Positions 25,180 through 45,512 of a stretch of DNA of 64,000 nt are shown in pieces. Position numbers and translations under genes: made by a program. Numbering within the stretch: position 1 is the stretch's first letter; each line of letters opens with the position of its first letter. Under the pieces are notes generated by a model. The model saw nothing but the letters and a program-made list of their open reading frames with translations, made no database searches and was not told the DNA's origin. This DNA is from Glandiceps talaboti (lineage: Eukaryota > Hemichordata > Enteropneusta > Spengelidae), in the NCBI RefSeq assembly GCF_964340395.1, contig NC_135566.1, positions 7,113,501 to 7,177,500 on the forward strand, read 5' to 3'.

Positions 25180-27867
25180 AAAAAATAAAATTATGGTATA
25201 AAGGAATGCAGATACCTGTATATTAACATGCACTTAGAGAATTACAAAAAACAACAATAATAATAACTTTATTACCCAACTGCATCATCAGAGAATACAG
25301 TAAGGTAAACAACAACAACAAAAATAATGACAACTGCAAAACATTTTTTTAAATATAAAAAAACAATGACGTCACAAAAGTATATTCTTACAAAATAATG
25401 AACAAAGTTGCAGAGAATTCTGAAAAGATATTGTTTTTAATTTGTTTGGTGGAGTTCCTATTCTAAACTATACTGCTATGATATGTTATGCAATGCTTTA
25501 CTGCACTGTAATGTGTACCATACTGTATCTTACTGTACCGTACTATAATGTACCGTACCGTACTGTACTGTACCATACTGTACTGTGCCATACTGTACCG
25601 TACCATACCATACCATACCATATTGATTACCGTACCATACCTATAACGTACCATACTGTACAACCAAATATTCTACTAGTAGTACAAAGCACTGATACAC
25701 ATTTACCAAGACGACTGTCATTTGACACATTCCAGGATAAAGAAGTCAGAATTCCAGACAGGAAAAAAGAATGGAAACCCAAAACAGCTCCGGAATTTGT
25801 CAGACATGTGATGGGTAAGTATGGGATGGTACCAGTGACCAACTCCTTTAGGTTTGTGTGGCCAATACTTCCAACCCTTGACCCCATTTTAGACCTACTT
25901 TGACCAAAAACCAATACCCTGTTTTAGTCCATTACAGGTTTTTAGAACATCAAATTTTAGACCAAAATAGATTTGTAGTAGTCCCATATTAAGGAAATGG
26001 TGGATCGCAAAATGTAGTTTTCTATCTTGTATATTTTCCCTCGAGAGGCAACATTTTTGGGGCAATAAATGGCACAGTTTTGATTTGGTAATGGACTGTT
26101 GACCTTATTTTTGACCCGAATAAAGGACCAAGCAAAATAAAAAATAATGTAGAACGGACCCTATTTTAGACTCTTCTGTTGAAAAAAACAGACCCCATTT
26201 TACACAAAACAACACATATACATAAAGTCAAATACAAATGTAGTAGGAATACAAGTCTATTTGTGTTCTTATTTACTGTGCACTGTTTTGTCTTGTAGTC
26301 ATATCATAGTTATGGTAGGTTTAAAATATTATAGGCTAGTCAAAATTCACATGACTAAATCTCTTACATGTTAACTACTCTCACAGCGCAACCGTTCTAA
26401 TACCAGATGTGTAATCATAATCATGAACCCTGTCTCACAGCTTGCCCAATATTTAGACCAAAAATAATCGAAAATTCTGTGTTCAAATTTGATGCTTTAT
26501 GTTCTCAATAGGTTCAAGTGCTGGTGCTGGTAGTGGTGAGTTTCATGTCTATAGAGGGATCAGACGACGGGAATTTGCAAGACAAGCCTACATTGACGGT
26601 CAGGGTCAACAGGTTTGTATGAACATTATTCATTTCAAAGATGTAGGGCCTACTATTTAAAAATCAGAACTACTTTATGTGTGTGGTGGTATTACTCCAT
26701 ATCATGGCCTGCATCAACTCATTCAACTTCAGCCAAGGAAAATACGAGTGACATAAGGGGCCTTGTCACTTTGAGTCTTCAACTAGAAGTGACAAAACCT
26801 TCAGGCCATGCATGTTTTCTGGCTAAAGGAAGAAAAATATGAGTGACCTAAATTGGTAATAATGTAACTATACCAGTACAAGTAAGGGTGGATGGGTGGG
26901 TGGAAAACTCAAAATATCCCATACATTATGGCTAGCATCCTTGATTGAGTGACTGACGAAGTATATTTCATATTGTCACTTAATCCACTGCACTGCACTG
27001 CCCAAGATGACTGTTATCAGCATAAAAATTTGTACATTGTACCATTATTACAACTCAGTTTTCATGTCTAAATATGAACATTGAACATGTATACCACCAC
27101 TGTTATCATCCATATCATCACAACAACAGGACAATATGTAATAACATGACTTCTTCTTTTTTAACCATTCACAGCAAAGAGAGGATGAGGCATTTCACCA
27201 AAAACTTGAAGAAAATAGAGCCAAGGCAGAAGAAAAGACAGCTAAGAACAGACAAAAAAGGTACTATAAAATACTTCCCTATAGTTACTCACTTATGAAA
27301 ATTGTGAAAAATATTGCTTCCTTTGTCAAAGCCATCTATAACACCGCTTGACTTTGAGCAGATCTGTGACATTTGTATCACAAAATGTGTGTAGGTTAGC
27401 CCCCTCTGGTGTTAATGTACTGTAGATGAAGGTAATGATATAACAGGAAGTGCAGTGTGAATTCAAACTTCAGTAAATATTGAAATTTGAATGGCATGGC
27501 ATGATGAGTAATGTCATCTGGTCTCTACATTCTTTATTTTAGGCTGAGAAAGAAACAAAAACTGCTTGCTAAGAAGAAACAGAAGACAGGTAAAGGTAAG
27601 AAAATGAAATTTATTCTGGGGTTGATATACAACATAAAGTTGTGTATCTCAGATTGCTATTGTTAGATTCATTTTCAAAAATAGCATTTGCTGAAATGTG
27701 TGTATCATTTGTTACAGTCTGTCACAAAATAACGTACATCTTTTATAAATTTCAAAATAGATGAGGAAGAGAAAGAAGACTCAGAAAATGATGAAAGTGA
27801 TAAAGTAGACAGTGGAGATGAAAATGATGATGCTGAGGAAAATTGTTTTGTGATTGGAGGAAAGTAA
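21132..27867 (+). CDS. PRKRIP1: PRKRIP1, PRKR-interacting protein 1 homolog (complete, six exons)
   Basis: A small, highly charged nuclear protein of the DUF1168 family. In vertebrates it binds double-stranded RNA and PKR and is seen as a long helix in the step II spliceosome. Exons: 21132-21263, 25736-25814, 26512-26612, 27175-27260, 27543-27595, 27761-27867; all introns are GT-AG and the phases agree. The product is 185 residues (human 184). Family landmarks: [20 protein letters not shown] at residues 24-43, [34 protein letters not shown], then a Lys/Glu-rich helix ([18 protein letters not shown]), a basic KLLAKKK block and an acidic tail. Exon 5 has two donors 6 bp apart (27590 and 27596), so forms with or without Gly-Lys are possible. 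Intron 1 carries a LINE in the same orientation. Confidence 0.95.
21753..22136 (+). CDS. LINE ORF1-like protein, truncated by frameshift
   Basis: 127 residues from an ATG. The N-terminus has paired cysteines (CNDC at residues 4-7 and CPPC at 24-27), suggesting a zinc knuckle or PHD-like finger. The middle has [20 protein letters not shown] and the helix that follows; similar segments precede endonuclease/RT frames in many invertebrate LINEs. The frame ends soon after an A7 run near 22105. Just past that run the adjacent frame keeps a basic, Gln/Lys-rich composition, consistent with a 1-bp frameshift before the truncated ORF2. Confidence 0.75.
   Translation: MLGCNDCKEISNLAKLCQGDLVLCPPCEKKRFGKRQAHVSSSSSTTIDHARSVTESSPETQCGVVINELLCYITDKLAILSNDIIIKLCVNHFNDGEIEKAKKMLFDFVDDGKSGRYKKTSRSTQEN
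22158..24827 (+). CDS. LINE ORF2: AP-endonuclease (5'-truncated) plus reverse transcriptase
   Basis: An open frame of 889 codons with no ATG at its left end, consistent with a missing 5' part. The endonuclease part starts at [11 protein letters not shown] and has GDWNADP (residues ~100-106) and the catalytic SDH of ASDHLPLSV (~171-173); the N-terminal catalytic Asn and Glu motifs are absent. The RT part has [16 protein letters not shown], the finger-palm motif [33 protein letters not shown] and the catalytic YADD at residues 669-672. These are standard signatures of non-LTR retrotransposon RTs. The protein is expected to perform target-primed reverse transcription, but this copy lacks an intact nuclease and is probably inactive. 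Confidence 0.93.
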   Translation: MIHETALKDDVGIRIGRPYGGVGILWRKSLAQIAHPKLCFYDDDRLIGLQLRYDNKNCLILCVYMPTDCEDNFHTYVNYLSKINNIIESSECNSVFVIGDWNADPNKPFGRELNSFCTDHKFILSDCTILNNQFTYVSDAHNSTSWLDHCVSTTSAHASIQSIAVLLDYLASDHLPLSVTVAIDNLPSLDSNIGVTNINTNNKPAGNRIQWNKVKDNHIRKFNSVSDKFLRRITIPSHALLCRNSHCDSCHHKDSINLFYRDITQALSNASTECFNNRNGNYVPSVPGWNDYVKEAHDNSRNAFKLWVGNGKPRTGPIYSIMSKARANFKHAFRICRRNEKVARANSLATSLSKNDYNRFWTQVRSVNCTPPLASTVGSCSGQENIANMWKDHYASLLSSVNSNDHEDSVKSWVHSPDNSDINFSISNAEVSHSINSLPNGKAAGADDLSCEHFKYASHRLHIMLALVLSSMLSHGYLPNSFMTTIIVPLVKDKTGDLTSKDNYRPIAISTAASKILESIILDRCKANLTTEDYQFGFKQGHSTDLCIYLLKETINYYHNYNSPVYVCFLDATKAFDRVNHWLLFKKLIHRGIPKYVVRILLVWYRTQRFFTQWGGARSSLFSVGNGVRQGSILSPYLFNVYMDDLSSQLKSCYKGCNIGGRMINHLMYADDLALICPSIAGLRSLVSICEMYGVDHDIIFHPKKSKCIYFMPRKCLIRVECLPSVRVGDKPLSIVHEHSYLGYTLTDSMYDDSAIKRQMKCFYSQANMLLRKFPHCTIEVKATLFRTFCSNMYCSQLWSLYNKKCINNLRVGYNNAFRILMGYSRDCSASCMFVQHTVPTFAALRRKLMYNFFKRIENSQNSLIAAVLNSDTILYSGIHKLYRDLLYF
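25094..25181. repeat. (GTT)n microsatellite with GCT interruptions
   Basis: A run of GTT units with a central GCTGTTGCTGCTGCTGCT block. It yields a spurious poly-Thr ORF on the minus strand. Confidence 0.95.
25495..25660. repeat. Imperfect 5-bp repeat (TACTG/TACCG/TACCA)
   Basis: Repeats of GTACTGTACC and CCATACCATA type run for about 165 bp and end 75 bp before PRKRIP1 exon 2. Confidence 0.85.
26724..26848. repeat. Short palindromic interspersed repeat, copy C (most complete)
   Basis: Lies in PRKRIP1 intron 3. The left half has CAGCCAAGGAAAATACGAG, then GTGACATAAGGGGCCTTGTC. The right half carries an inverted version (TGTTTTCTGGCTAAAGGAAG). About 125 bp, no coding capacity. Confidence 0.6.
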
Positions 27868-30800
27868 TATCAAACATAGCAAACATGGCTCCATGTAGCA
27901 ACCAACTACATTTTGTACTCTGATTGGCTAATTGAATACTCAAAATAGTCCATCAACCAATGAGAGACTTGGTTTGAGTGGAATATTGGATTGATTTGAT
28001 GGTACTGACAGAAAACAAGGTTGTTACTGTATCATTGTTATCAGTTGAATGCCATGAAGCTAAAACATAGCATGCCACATACCACAAGATATCACACATG
28101 TGACGTACAGGTATTCCATAGCATTATGTGGTGTAATGTGACGCAACTGGATAGACACATTAAAGAGCCATGATTCAGTGCTAGGTTCTCACATTAGTGT
28201 TATATCCTATCAGTGAAGCCATAAGGATTACATAGGATCATTCTTTTGTTCTGGATCAACTTTTTCTATAGATATGTCAGGGGACTATTTTGCACACCTA
28301 ATTTTTAACCCAAACTCCACAGAAGCAAACATTCAGGGATTTGCACTGTGATGTCATTATTGATACCATTGTAATAATAGTCTTGAGTTCATATTTATGT
28401 TTTCTGTTAGTGTTACATGGCAGTAGTAACCAAGGAGAGAACAGAGCTGTTCAGTATGGTTGCATCAAAACAGTTTCACCATCATTACCTTGAGAATGTA
28501 CATCAACTAAAGTGAAACTTTGTGAGTTATTACACTGTCCAGTTTACAGGCATAGACATGGACAACGTTACACATTAATTAAAGCCAGTGAGAGATGCTT
28601 AGGTTTTTTCAAGAAAAGCAGTTAGAGATACAAAGTTATTTTTTTTAACAGCAGTGACAGATTTGTTTGAGTTTACTCTATCAAGAGGCATGTGTATATA
28701 AAAATCCCTTAGAGGGTCGTGGATTTGTTAGTTTGGGTTTTCATACTGAGTTGACAGGCATTATATATATGTACAAGATATTGTATTTATTAATGCCAGA
28801 GAGAAATCTGGAATTTGTTAGTGTGGGTTCATACTGAAGTCAACATCCTAGACTTTAAGATACATTATGTCACTCCGCCCTCACTGACCTGCTCTGAAAG
28901 GGGTTGATGTTGATGTGTGAGGGCGCCCTGTCACGCCATACCTTACTGACTACAGATATACATGTACAAGTTAAATCTGTAAGCTAATGAGAGATTTGGA
29001 GTTTCATTTGATCGCTGTTTTTATAGTCGACAGGCATGTATGTGCAAATTTAAAAGACAGAAAGAGATCTGGGATTGGGTATTTGTTTTACACATTTATG
29101 TTGAGAGGCATGTCCATACAAAATATTTATAAAATCAATGAAATATCTAGTGTTATATGATATGTGTTTATTCTTGATTTTGAAAGATGACAAAAGTGCC
29201 ACATACATACCAAGATAAGGTAAAAGTGAATCTTGGACAAAAATTCATTTGATATATTTTGAAAACCGACAACAGACAGATATTTATGTTAACACATACA
29301 GTTTTATGATATGCAATCAAAAGTCTGACCACAAGGTAAGTTGAGTATTAATCTAAAAGACATGGTGGCACAATTAAAATACAAGTTTTAGTTGAAGAGT
29401 TTGGTACTAATAGCACATACATGTACATAACAGTTCAACAGACTTATGTTCTATTATAAACTACATTTTTTTTTCATTTTACCAAAGTCGATTTTATCTG
29501 GTCAAATTTCATTATCATGAAGAAAGCCAACTATGAAATTTATACCAATATTTTTTAAATGGAAACAAACCTTCGGATTATTTCATTTTAAACATATCAA
29601 CAGATGTAAAGTTTTTTTTAATAGAAAATAAATTAAACAATTCAAAACATCAACAATGTGTGTGTGGTATACTGTAATTCTAATGATAATGAGGCATGTT
29701 CAAGAGGCCAAGTGTTGTCAGGTTTTTTTTCATTCTTCTTGATACTGCATGTGAAAAAAAAAACAGGCTGTGCATTCAAAAAATCTGCTGTTTATTTGTA
29801 GATTCAACTACTTTTTGAAGAAATAAAGACAACTAAAACGTATCACTTCAGTTACACAAGTCTGTAAGTTTTGTCCCATTCTTTCTCAAAGTGAAACCAT
29901 AGCAACAAGAATGGGAGAGGCCACCAATCTATAATTCCAGGTGTCATTATTGGAATGTAGGTGACCTTTGACATGTGACCTACTTGCAAGTTTCCATATT
30001 ATACATGTAATCACTATGTTCTCTCAGAGGTAATAGTTACATTGGGTATAGCTACTGAGCCCTCTTGAAGTTTCAGTTTCTTGGCTTCTTCCTGCTGCAT
30101 TTCAAAGCATTCCAGATGATGACAAGTTACTGGGGGGGGGGGGGGGTAATATCAATACAATCAACAAACTTGGAAGGAGTAATTTGAGAGAGAGAGCTTC
30201 ACTCCTTCCCTGGCACTTGAACATTCACCATAAAAGCAGTCAATGGTTTTCAAAGTTCAGAGATGATCTGATACACATGTCCAGATGAAGTTTCTTCTTT
30301 ATTGACAAACACTATGCGATCACTATGTCAACCCTTACCCATCCCAACTTTAGACCACCACGTAAAATTAGCTTAATTGCATGGTGTGGGGTTCATTTGG
30401 GGGGTAAGTCTTTCGTAAATGATGTAAATTTCTACTCTCAAGTAAAGTTTTGTCTGAGCATCTCTAGTTTAATACTGGCTAGGTTCTTATGGCGTGGGGT
30501 TACGAAGTAGTTGGAATTAGACTGTTGCTGCACATTTTATCTGTTGAGAACATTAACACCGAATCCAATGAAAAACAGCAAAACATTTTGGTGTAATGTT
30601 AGTGTTGTCTCATGATTCATGCGATTGTTGTTCATATATTTCGAAGATGTGATAGAATTAGCATTCTGCTACATACTGCCCTCTATTGACAGGTTTGTGA
30701 AGACTGCAGAAGCAGGATTACAGAATGTTCATACGGGTACATTATATTGACATATTGTGTCAGGGTCATCTCTTAATAACGGAAGGTCACCCTTTAAAAG

Positions 30801-33576
30801 AAATTTGCACACCACTTCTAATTCTTTGCAACACTTATGGATGATGTAGCTTTGTCATAGAGGCATATTGACATTTATTCTCCACTTTCATATGCTATTT
30901 TCAACCTAGACCAACTATAATTCTTCAACTTTGTTCAAGGCCAAACTTGTCAGTCATGCTGATAGTATATGCCTATTTCTTTGTTGTTTTTTCAGTCTCA
31001 TCGACAGGTCACATCTGATAATGTTGCAGTAACACATAGCACACAAGTAGTTTTGTTTTTCAGCATTGCAAGGTGATTTGAGCTATCAAGCTTATCACAT
31101 CAGAGGACTACAAGTTTGATGTGGGTGGGGAAGGGGGGGGGAACCATTATGTGAAGTTTATTGGTCTCTTTCTGTCACAGCACACATGTACTCACATCAT
31201 AACAAGACAAAGACAAAATTTTACTATATCAAAAGTACTCTATGGCTTTAATTATTACTGACTCCATACATACAGCAATGTTTACACATTTCAAAAAAAT
31301 TGACAATATAATCATATAACATTCAGAGGGGGAGGGGGGGGGGGGGGCAAAGAAACAGATTTTGATACACTACAGGGCCAGTATTGCCCTTTACCAGAAA
31401 GAAGGGAAGTGAATCATATCCATAGATATCACGGCATGATCCAAGGCTTCTGTATATCAACTTGGCTGCTTCCCATGCACCCTATAACTGGTTCTTTGCT
31501 TTCTTGAAGGACCCAGGAGGATGTATACTGTAGAGAATCTTTAATTACAGTACACTGTATATGTAAATACTGCCTCCTGTGTCTTCCAAGGTAAAAAACA
31601 AAGATGGCACGTTTCAGATTCACAGGAAAAGAGGACACACTAAGAAATCACATGGCAGTGCATGTTCTATAAGAACTCTCCAATTTTTATACTGATGGAA
31701 GAACCAAGGTAGCTCATCATTCAATTTATATAAGATGTGTGCCCTGCTGAGTACGAAGAAGAAAGCGCAAAGGAAAGAACTACTATTAAAGCACTGAATA
31801 AAGATTGAAAGAAGTCAGAAAACAAACACACTAATGGTAATCCTGACCTTCAAAATACACACACTCACACACAGAAGGCCGGTGTTGCTACATTTTGTCC
31901 TTTTTTGGCCAAATCTGAACAATGAATGAGAAGAAAACATGATTTTTTTTTTGCCACATCTGAGCACCTACATCGGGAGAATGTCTGTATCGCAGTTTTA
32001 TCTCAACATTTTGTACATCATGACTAACAGTTGTATGAAAAAAGTCAAGTTTAAAAAAAAATCATCATTTGTGACACTTGGTTTATATAGTTACTGTATT
32101 TCTGCAACGTTACTGCACAATGAATGGTTCGTTCATACAATTGGAAAAGTGAAACCCAAAAAACGTATACATATACATGTTTGTGTGACTTCAGACAGCA
32201 TATGTACAAAGATGGAGAATGAATGAATGAAGGAAATTTACAATGATATATATTTCGTCAAATTGTCACACTCACAGAGACCATTCCATGCTGCATCTAC
32301 ACAAGAATATAATTACCCATGCAAATATATTTACATGCCAAGGGTCCAAATACTGAAGGAGGGGGGAAAATAGATCTAAAATGCACTGACATTATGGAGT
32401 AACATAAGCTAAAGTTAATCACTGTTATTTTAAAAAGTTGTTTACAATTACCAGTAACAATTCATTTCATGGTCATTATGTTAATTAGCAGGTGTTGTCA
32501 TTTCATGCCTCAAAATAGTGTGACATAGAAACGTATGTTTAGTCGGGCAAGTGAAGTGCAAATAAGCATGCCAGCTTTATGGTACTGTGGGATATGCCAG
32601 ATTGAACATGTGATGCCGGTTTATGTAAATGATCCCAGTGAAAACAGTCCATAAACTCTGGACAGCACCATACCAGTGACTAAACTCTACGCCTACCCTG
32701 TCAATGCTTGAAGCATACAAAAGACAACACTAAAGCCCAAACACGGATAGTTCAAAGTGCCGTAAAGCTAGAAGGACTACTGAATAACCCAGCAATCTGC
32801 CAGACAGTGTCCTCTCAGTGCACAATAATGTAGTACTTTCACATACACTGGTCGTCAATTGATTTCCCCTTCAAAAAATAACACTACCTTGAAAACTTGG
32901 TTTTTACAAGCTAGCAATACAAATAATATAATATGATTGAAGCTCTCAAATCTGCTGTATTTATTTTTAAAGTAAGTCGTTGCCTGTTTTAAAAAGCAAA
33001 AATTGTGGCAACTGTAGTATCTCTGTCTCTCTCTCTCTCTCCTCTTTTCTTGTTGGTTTATTTTAACTGTAAATTGTGCTTTCACGTTCCAATGCATTGC
33101 ACAAACACTTGACGTTTAAATTGACAAAATAAATGGCTGTAGTAAGGAATAAACCAAAGAAAAAAAAGTGCTCGCTGGAAAAAACAAGCACTGTCAAATG
33201 ACACACTTTAAAATGAAAAAGAGAAAAGTAATCTGTTGATGATTGCTTTAAACTCACATAGAAAAGCCCATGAGATTTGCACTCACTCAACTTCAAATAC
33301 AGATGTTTAAAAATTCTTGTCATCCTCAGGCCTCTGAACAAAAATTAAGTGAATTTTTTAGGCTTTTCTTCAATTTGTGTAGGATCACAGAGAAACACGA
33401 CACACTCAATGGACTGGGGGGATGGGACATAACCACCGACATCTACAGACAAGACTCTAGGCATGCAATATAAATTGCTGAATGCATCGTGTTTCTCTGT
33501 TCAGTGACTTGCTTGTGATCCTAGCTTTTTATAATCCAGATAATATCAGCTATTTACAGGTTCAAACAAATATCTC
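27868..33576. other. Tail-to-tail interval: PRKRIP1 3' UTR, intergenic DNA, PP1 3' UTR
   Basis: No exon or RNA gene is recognised. It contains poly-G runs at about 30132-30147, 31130-31141 and 31328-31347 and a CT-rich tract at 33020-33050. Several AATAAA hexamers occur on each strand. The PP1 3' end is not fixed; a minus-strand candidate hexamer is 30298-30303. Confidence 0.5.
29627..29670 (+). terminator. Candidate PRKRIP1 polyadenylation site
   Basis: AATAAA at 29627-29632 is followed about 25 nt later by a GT-rich stretch (TGTGTGTGTGG). This would give a 3' UTR of about 1.8 kb. A second hexamer lies at 29822-29827. No transcript evidence is available. Confidence 0.4.
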
Positions 33577-42276
<8,700 letters not shown>

Positions 42277-42379
42277 CAGAATAAATCTTAAAGTTATAAT
42301 CTATACAAGTCCAGCACAATTAAATAGTGTCTAGAAGCGGATGATAACGGATGGAATATCAGGAACAAAAACCGACAGA

Positions 42380-42390
42380 AAAATGGCGGC
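42380..42390 (+). promoter_or_regulatory. YY1-type motif upstream of the PP1 start
   Basis: AAAATGGCGGC, a full match to the YY1 consensus core, lies 104 bp upstream of the PP1 ATG in antisense orientation to the gene. The surrounding ~100 bp has several CpGs, consistent with a promoter. Confidence 0.45.
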
Positions 42391-44288
42391 CGTTACGAGG
42401 GCGTATTTATCTCATACCCGATCGCCATTGTAGTCAGGCCAAAGTTTAGAATGACGTCACGGGAATGCCGATTTACCGATAGTTGAACTATTATGAATGC
42501 GCTAATTAAAATAGCTCATTTTGTCGATGGTAGTGCGCCGCCACCGTCCTATCCAATAGTATATCTTTTCAATAATTGATAGCCATATTATATTTTCAGT
42601 CTACAGTTTTCATCTATTGTGTCTTTTTCTGAGGAAACAATTTACACGTGATGATAAAACAACTACTTCTAGAACTACAGTGCTGATAGGCCTATCACTG
42701 AGAGCATACGCATACACATGCTGACTGGAGCATTACAGATAAATGACAACGTCGTAAATAACTAACATATTCATTCAAATTATTGGATGGGAAAACGGAA
42801 TTCGAAGAAAAAACAATGATAATTATAACGAAAGATATCATTGGAACTAACTTTTTTATTAAAAATTTCTTTTTGAAATGTTGAATCTTTGCCTAAACTG
42901 TTTGGTACTACTAAGTTTTGTATATAGGTCAATTCATAGTAACTATCAATATAGTTTCCGTCATTTTTCTGGGTTTTTTTTAATCGTCACATGATATTCC
43001 ATCAAATCTGTTGTACGCCTTTAGATTCAAACACACACATTCAAGTTTGGAACAATATACTGCCAACAACACAACAAAGGGAGGCATGGGCTAGCGTTAA
43101 CATTTTTGTCTTTGATATTTTGTTTCAGATAAAGAATACAATATGTTAATTACAGTAATTATTTACTGAATGGTGTTTATAGATCCCTAGTAATCAACCG
43201 TGTGATATGTGCCATAACAGTTAGACAAACTATACATAACTGATTTGATGACGCAATTTGTCGGTGTAACCAAAAAGTGCCCCTGACCTCAAGATCGTAG
43301 AAAAAAATACACATGTATAACCTGCCAATGCAATGTTCAGGGCGAACATCAACATAACTGTAATGATACAATTAAGGAGCTCGTGTCTTATGTACGTATT
43401 TAGACTAAAGTCGTGTCTGAACGGCTTTTTAAGGAAACCATTTAGAGTAACAAAATAGCAAATTTACCTTTACAGCTAGCTGCACTAGCCTCTGCAGCTG
43501 ATATGATAATGAAACATTTTGTTTTGTGAGATAATTACTCAGAATATCGTTCACCCTCAAAATCCCTTGTGAGCTATTATGCTATACACTTTACCTTGAT
43601 CGTTTTACTATTTCAGAGAATTTCGATATTTATATAACCTCATGAATAAACCATAAACTTATAACCATATTTTAAAACACGTTACATTAACCTGGGGACA
43701 TTAATTACCCAAACCCTGATTTTGGCATCGTTTGGCATTTTTTTACGGTGCATGAAAGTTGTTATAACATATTTAATTTCAACAACTTTGGAACGTGTTG
43801 CTTTGAATGGGTATAGTCGACAGTTCATCTGATTAAAAGCCTATGTAGAGGTCAGCTATTTGTTCACTATATATATACCTTCGTTTGTCGCTGACAGATT
43901 TGTAATTGTAGCTCTCGTCTAGACCGACTGTTGGCAAGGGCTATCGTAGACACAGATCAGCGATGTAGACAAATTACTGTCCTATGGCCTATACGAATAC
44001 GTGTAATATACTTGTAACACATATAAAACAAATGACGACGACAGCCAGAAAAAGTACAGTGGGCCTACAGTCAAAAGCGACTGTTAGTAACAGATTGAAG
44101 ATCATCGAACTTAAAAACTAGCCGACTACTTTCTACTAAAACGGGGTATTTTAGTTACAGTGAGTTGATAGCCAAACTTAGTGATGATGATATCAGTGAT
44201 GAGTCTGAGTTGTGTGAACTTCTCACAAATTGGATTTACCGTCAATTCTGTAATCTCTCTGCACTCTCATGGTATTTTGTCATTTTAC

Positions 44289-44455
44289 AACTAACAAGTC
44301 ACAAGGAAAGCTCGTTCAATTTTAGATACAATTCATATTTCAACTACTGAATTTAATTTCCTTCCATCTGGTAGAAGTTTAAGATGCCCGATTTGCAGTA
44401 CAAATGGAGTAAGAACTCTTTCGTAGTCATACCATTCGCTGAGCGGCTTTTAAAG
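44289..44455 (+). pseudogene. LINE reverse transcriptase 3' relic
   Basis: Reading 44359 onward gives LPSGRSLRCPICSTNGVRT, then one frameshift later a FVVIPFAERLLK-like end. The LPSGR, then P, then TN, then F-P-A-RLL pattern is common at the C-terminal end of CR1/Jockey-type LINE ORF2 proteins. The copy is short and frameshifted. Confidence 0.45.
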
Positions 44456-44660
44456 GGGAACACCACTCCAGACATTTTCTTGACCTTGTGTCTTTGTCAT
44501 GTGCCTTTATGGTGTTTATAGGGTATCTTTGCTGTGTGGGTTATTGCATCATAGGAGCCTGCAGAAATAATCACGGTATTCAATGGTTGCACACTGAATA
44601 CTCGTGATAGCTGTCTTAGACTGAAATGTAGACCATTTCTGTGTCCATGTTTTGTAATTG

Positions 44661-44716
44661 TCCTAAACGAACGAAGTTCGCTTATTGAGCTTGTGCGACA
44701 TCGTCCGATCGTCCCT
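44661..44716 (+). repeat. Dispersed ~55-bp element, copy 1
   Basis: Contains CGAAGTTCGCTTATTGAGCT followed by TGTGCGA and CGATCGTCCC. A second copy lies at 60754-60809 with a few substitutions. GAACGAAGTTCG is a partial palindrome. Its identity is unknown. Confidence 0.6.
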
Positions 44717-44741
44717 TAGGGAGCCTTCACGAGGAGGGAAT

Positions 44742-44781
44742 GGGGTTAGGGAGTTGGGGTTGGGGTTGGGGGTTGGGGGTT
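44742..44781 (+). repeat. Telomere-like G-rich tract (TTGGGG)n
   Basis: GGGGTTAGGG followed by GTTGGGGTTGGGGTTGGGGG and TTGGGGGTTAAC. Four or more G runs are separated by TT, so G-quadruplex formation is plausible. It is interstitial and short. Confidence 0.7.
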
Positions 44782-45198
44782 AACTTTTTACAAATGTGTC
44801 CTCGGCATGATCCCAATGCTGCCACTGGTTCTAAAGCCTACTGCTACCACATCCCAGTACTGCCACCGTTGTAAAGAATTTCCATAACATGTCAGTGAAA
44901 TATTTACAGTGAATATAATTAACTGTGGCGTGAGGAAAGGATCGGAGTGGGTCTTACAGTAGTAAAGGGGGAACAGCATGGCAAGATATTGGGGATAATG
45001 TGGTGGAGTGAAGAAGTTGACCTCTGTCCTGAGGTCGACAGTTCAGTCGCAGAGGCTAGTGCACGCAGCTAGCATTATAAGGGTAAATTTGCTTTTTGTT
45101 ACTCTAAATATGGATATAGAACTCCCAGGGTGGAGGGTCTGTGCTATAACCAAACACGGGCATTGATTGTAATACAAACTCAAACTCTCTGGTGGTGG

Positions 45199-45512
45199 TA
45201 ATAATAATAATAATGTTGGTTTTTATATAGTACCGCTTTCCCACTCTGTGCTCAAAGCGCTTTACAATTATTACCCCTGGCACGAATCTATAGCGGCACA
45301 ATGGCCCTTTATACTTCCTCAACTCCCAGGGGAGCATGCAATCCAAGCATTCACATTGCAACCTCTATCCTACCAGGTCCCCAATTATACAGCTGGGTTG
45401 ACTGAGGAACATCGTGGTTTAAATCTTGTCCAAGGACTTTAGCCACGCAGAAACAAACGACTCGAACCTGCAACCTGCAAGCGGGCCACTCTAACCATTC
45501 GCCCACCATGAC
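45199..45512 (-). mobile_element. tRNA-derived SINE with (ATT)n tail
   Basis: On the minus strand the head has an A-box-like TGGGCGAATGG followed by GCAGGTTCGAGTCG (B box, one mismatch). The body has GTCAACCCAGCTGTATAATT and CTCCCCTGGGAGTTGA. The 3' end reads CTTTGAGCACAGAGTGGGAA and AGCGGTACTATATAAA before an ATT-repeat tail at 45213-45199. The same body occurs at 18095-18410. The tRNA part alone is not a functional tRNA gene. Confidence 0.85.

Larger units (their letters stand above)
21264..25735 (+). other. PRKRIP1 intron 1, containing a LINE and simple repeats
   Basis: Besides the LINE (about 21590-24994), the intron carries a (GTT)n tract at 25094-25181 and a pentanucleotide-like TACTG/TACCG/TACCA tract at 25495-25660 just upstream of exon 2. 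The latter creates a false extension of the exon 2 reading frame. Confidence 0.8.

Noticed and set aside
25442-25735. N-terminal extension of PRKRIP1 exon 2
   Set aside because: The open frame upstream is a TACTG/TACCA repeat; the AG acceptor at 25734-25735 and family alignment set the exon start at 25736.
44165-44347. Possible exon encoding AKLSDDDISDESELCELL
   Set aside because: The frame has an acceptor-like TTACAG upstream but runs into LINE relic sequence; more likely decayed retroelement or chance.
45440-45512. tRNA gene on the minus strand
   Set aside because: Has A- and B-box-like words but does not fold as a full tRNA and is fused to a SINE body with an ATT tail.
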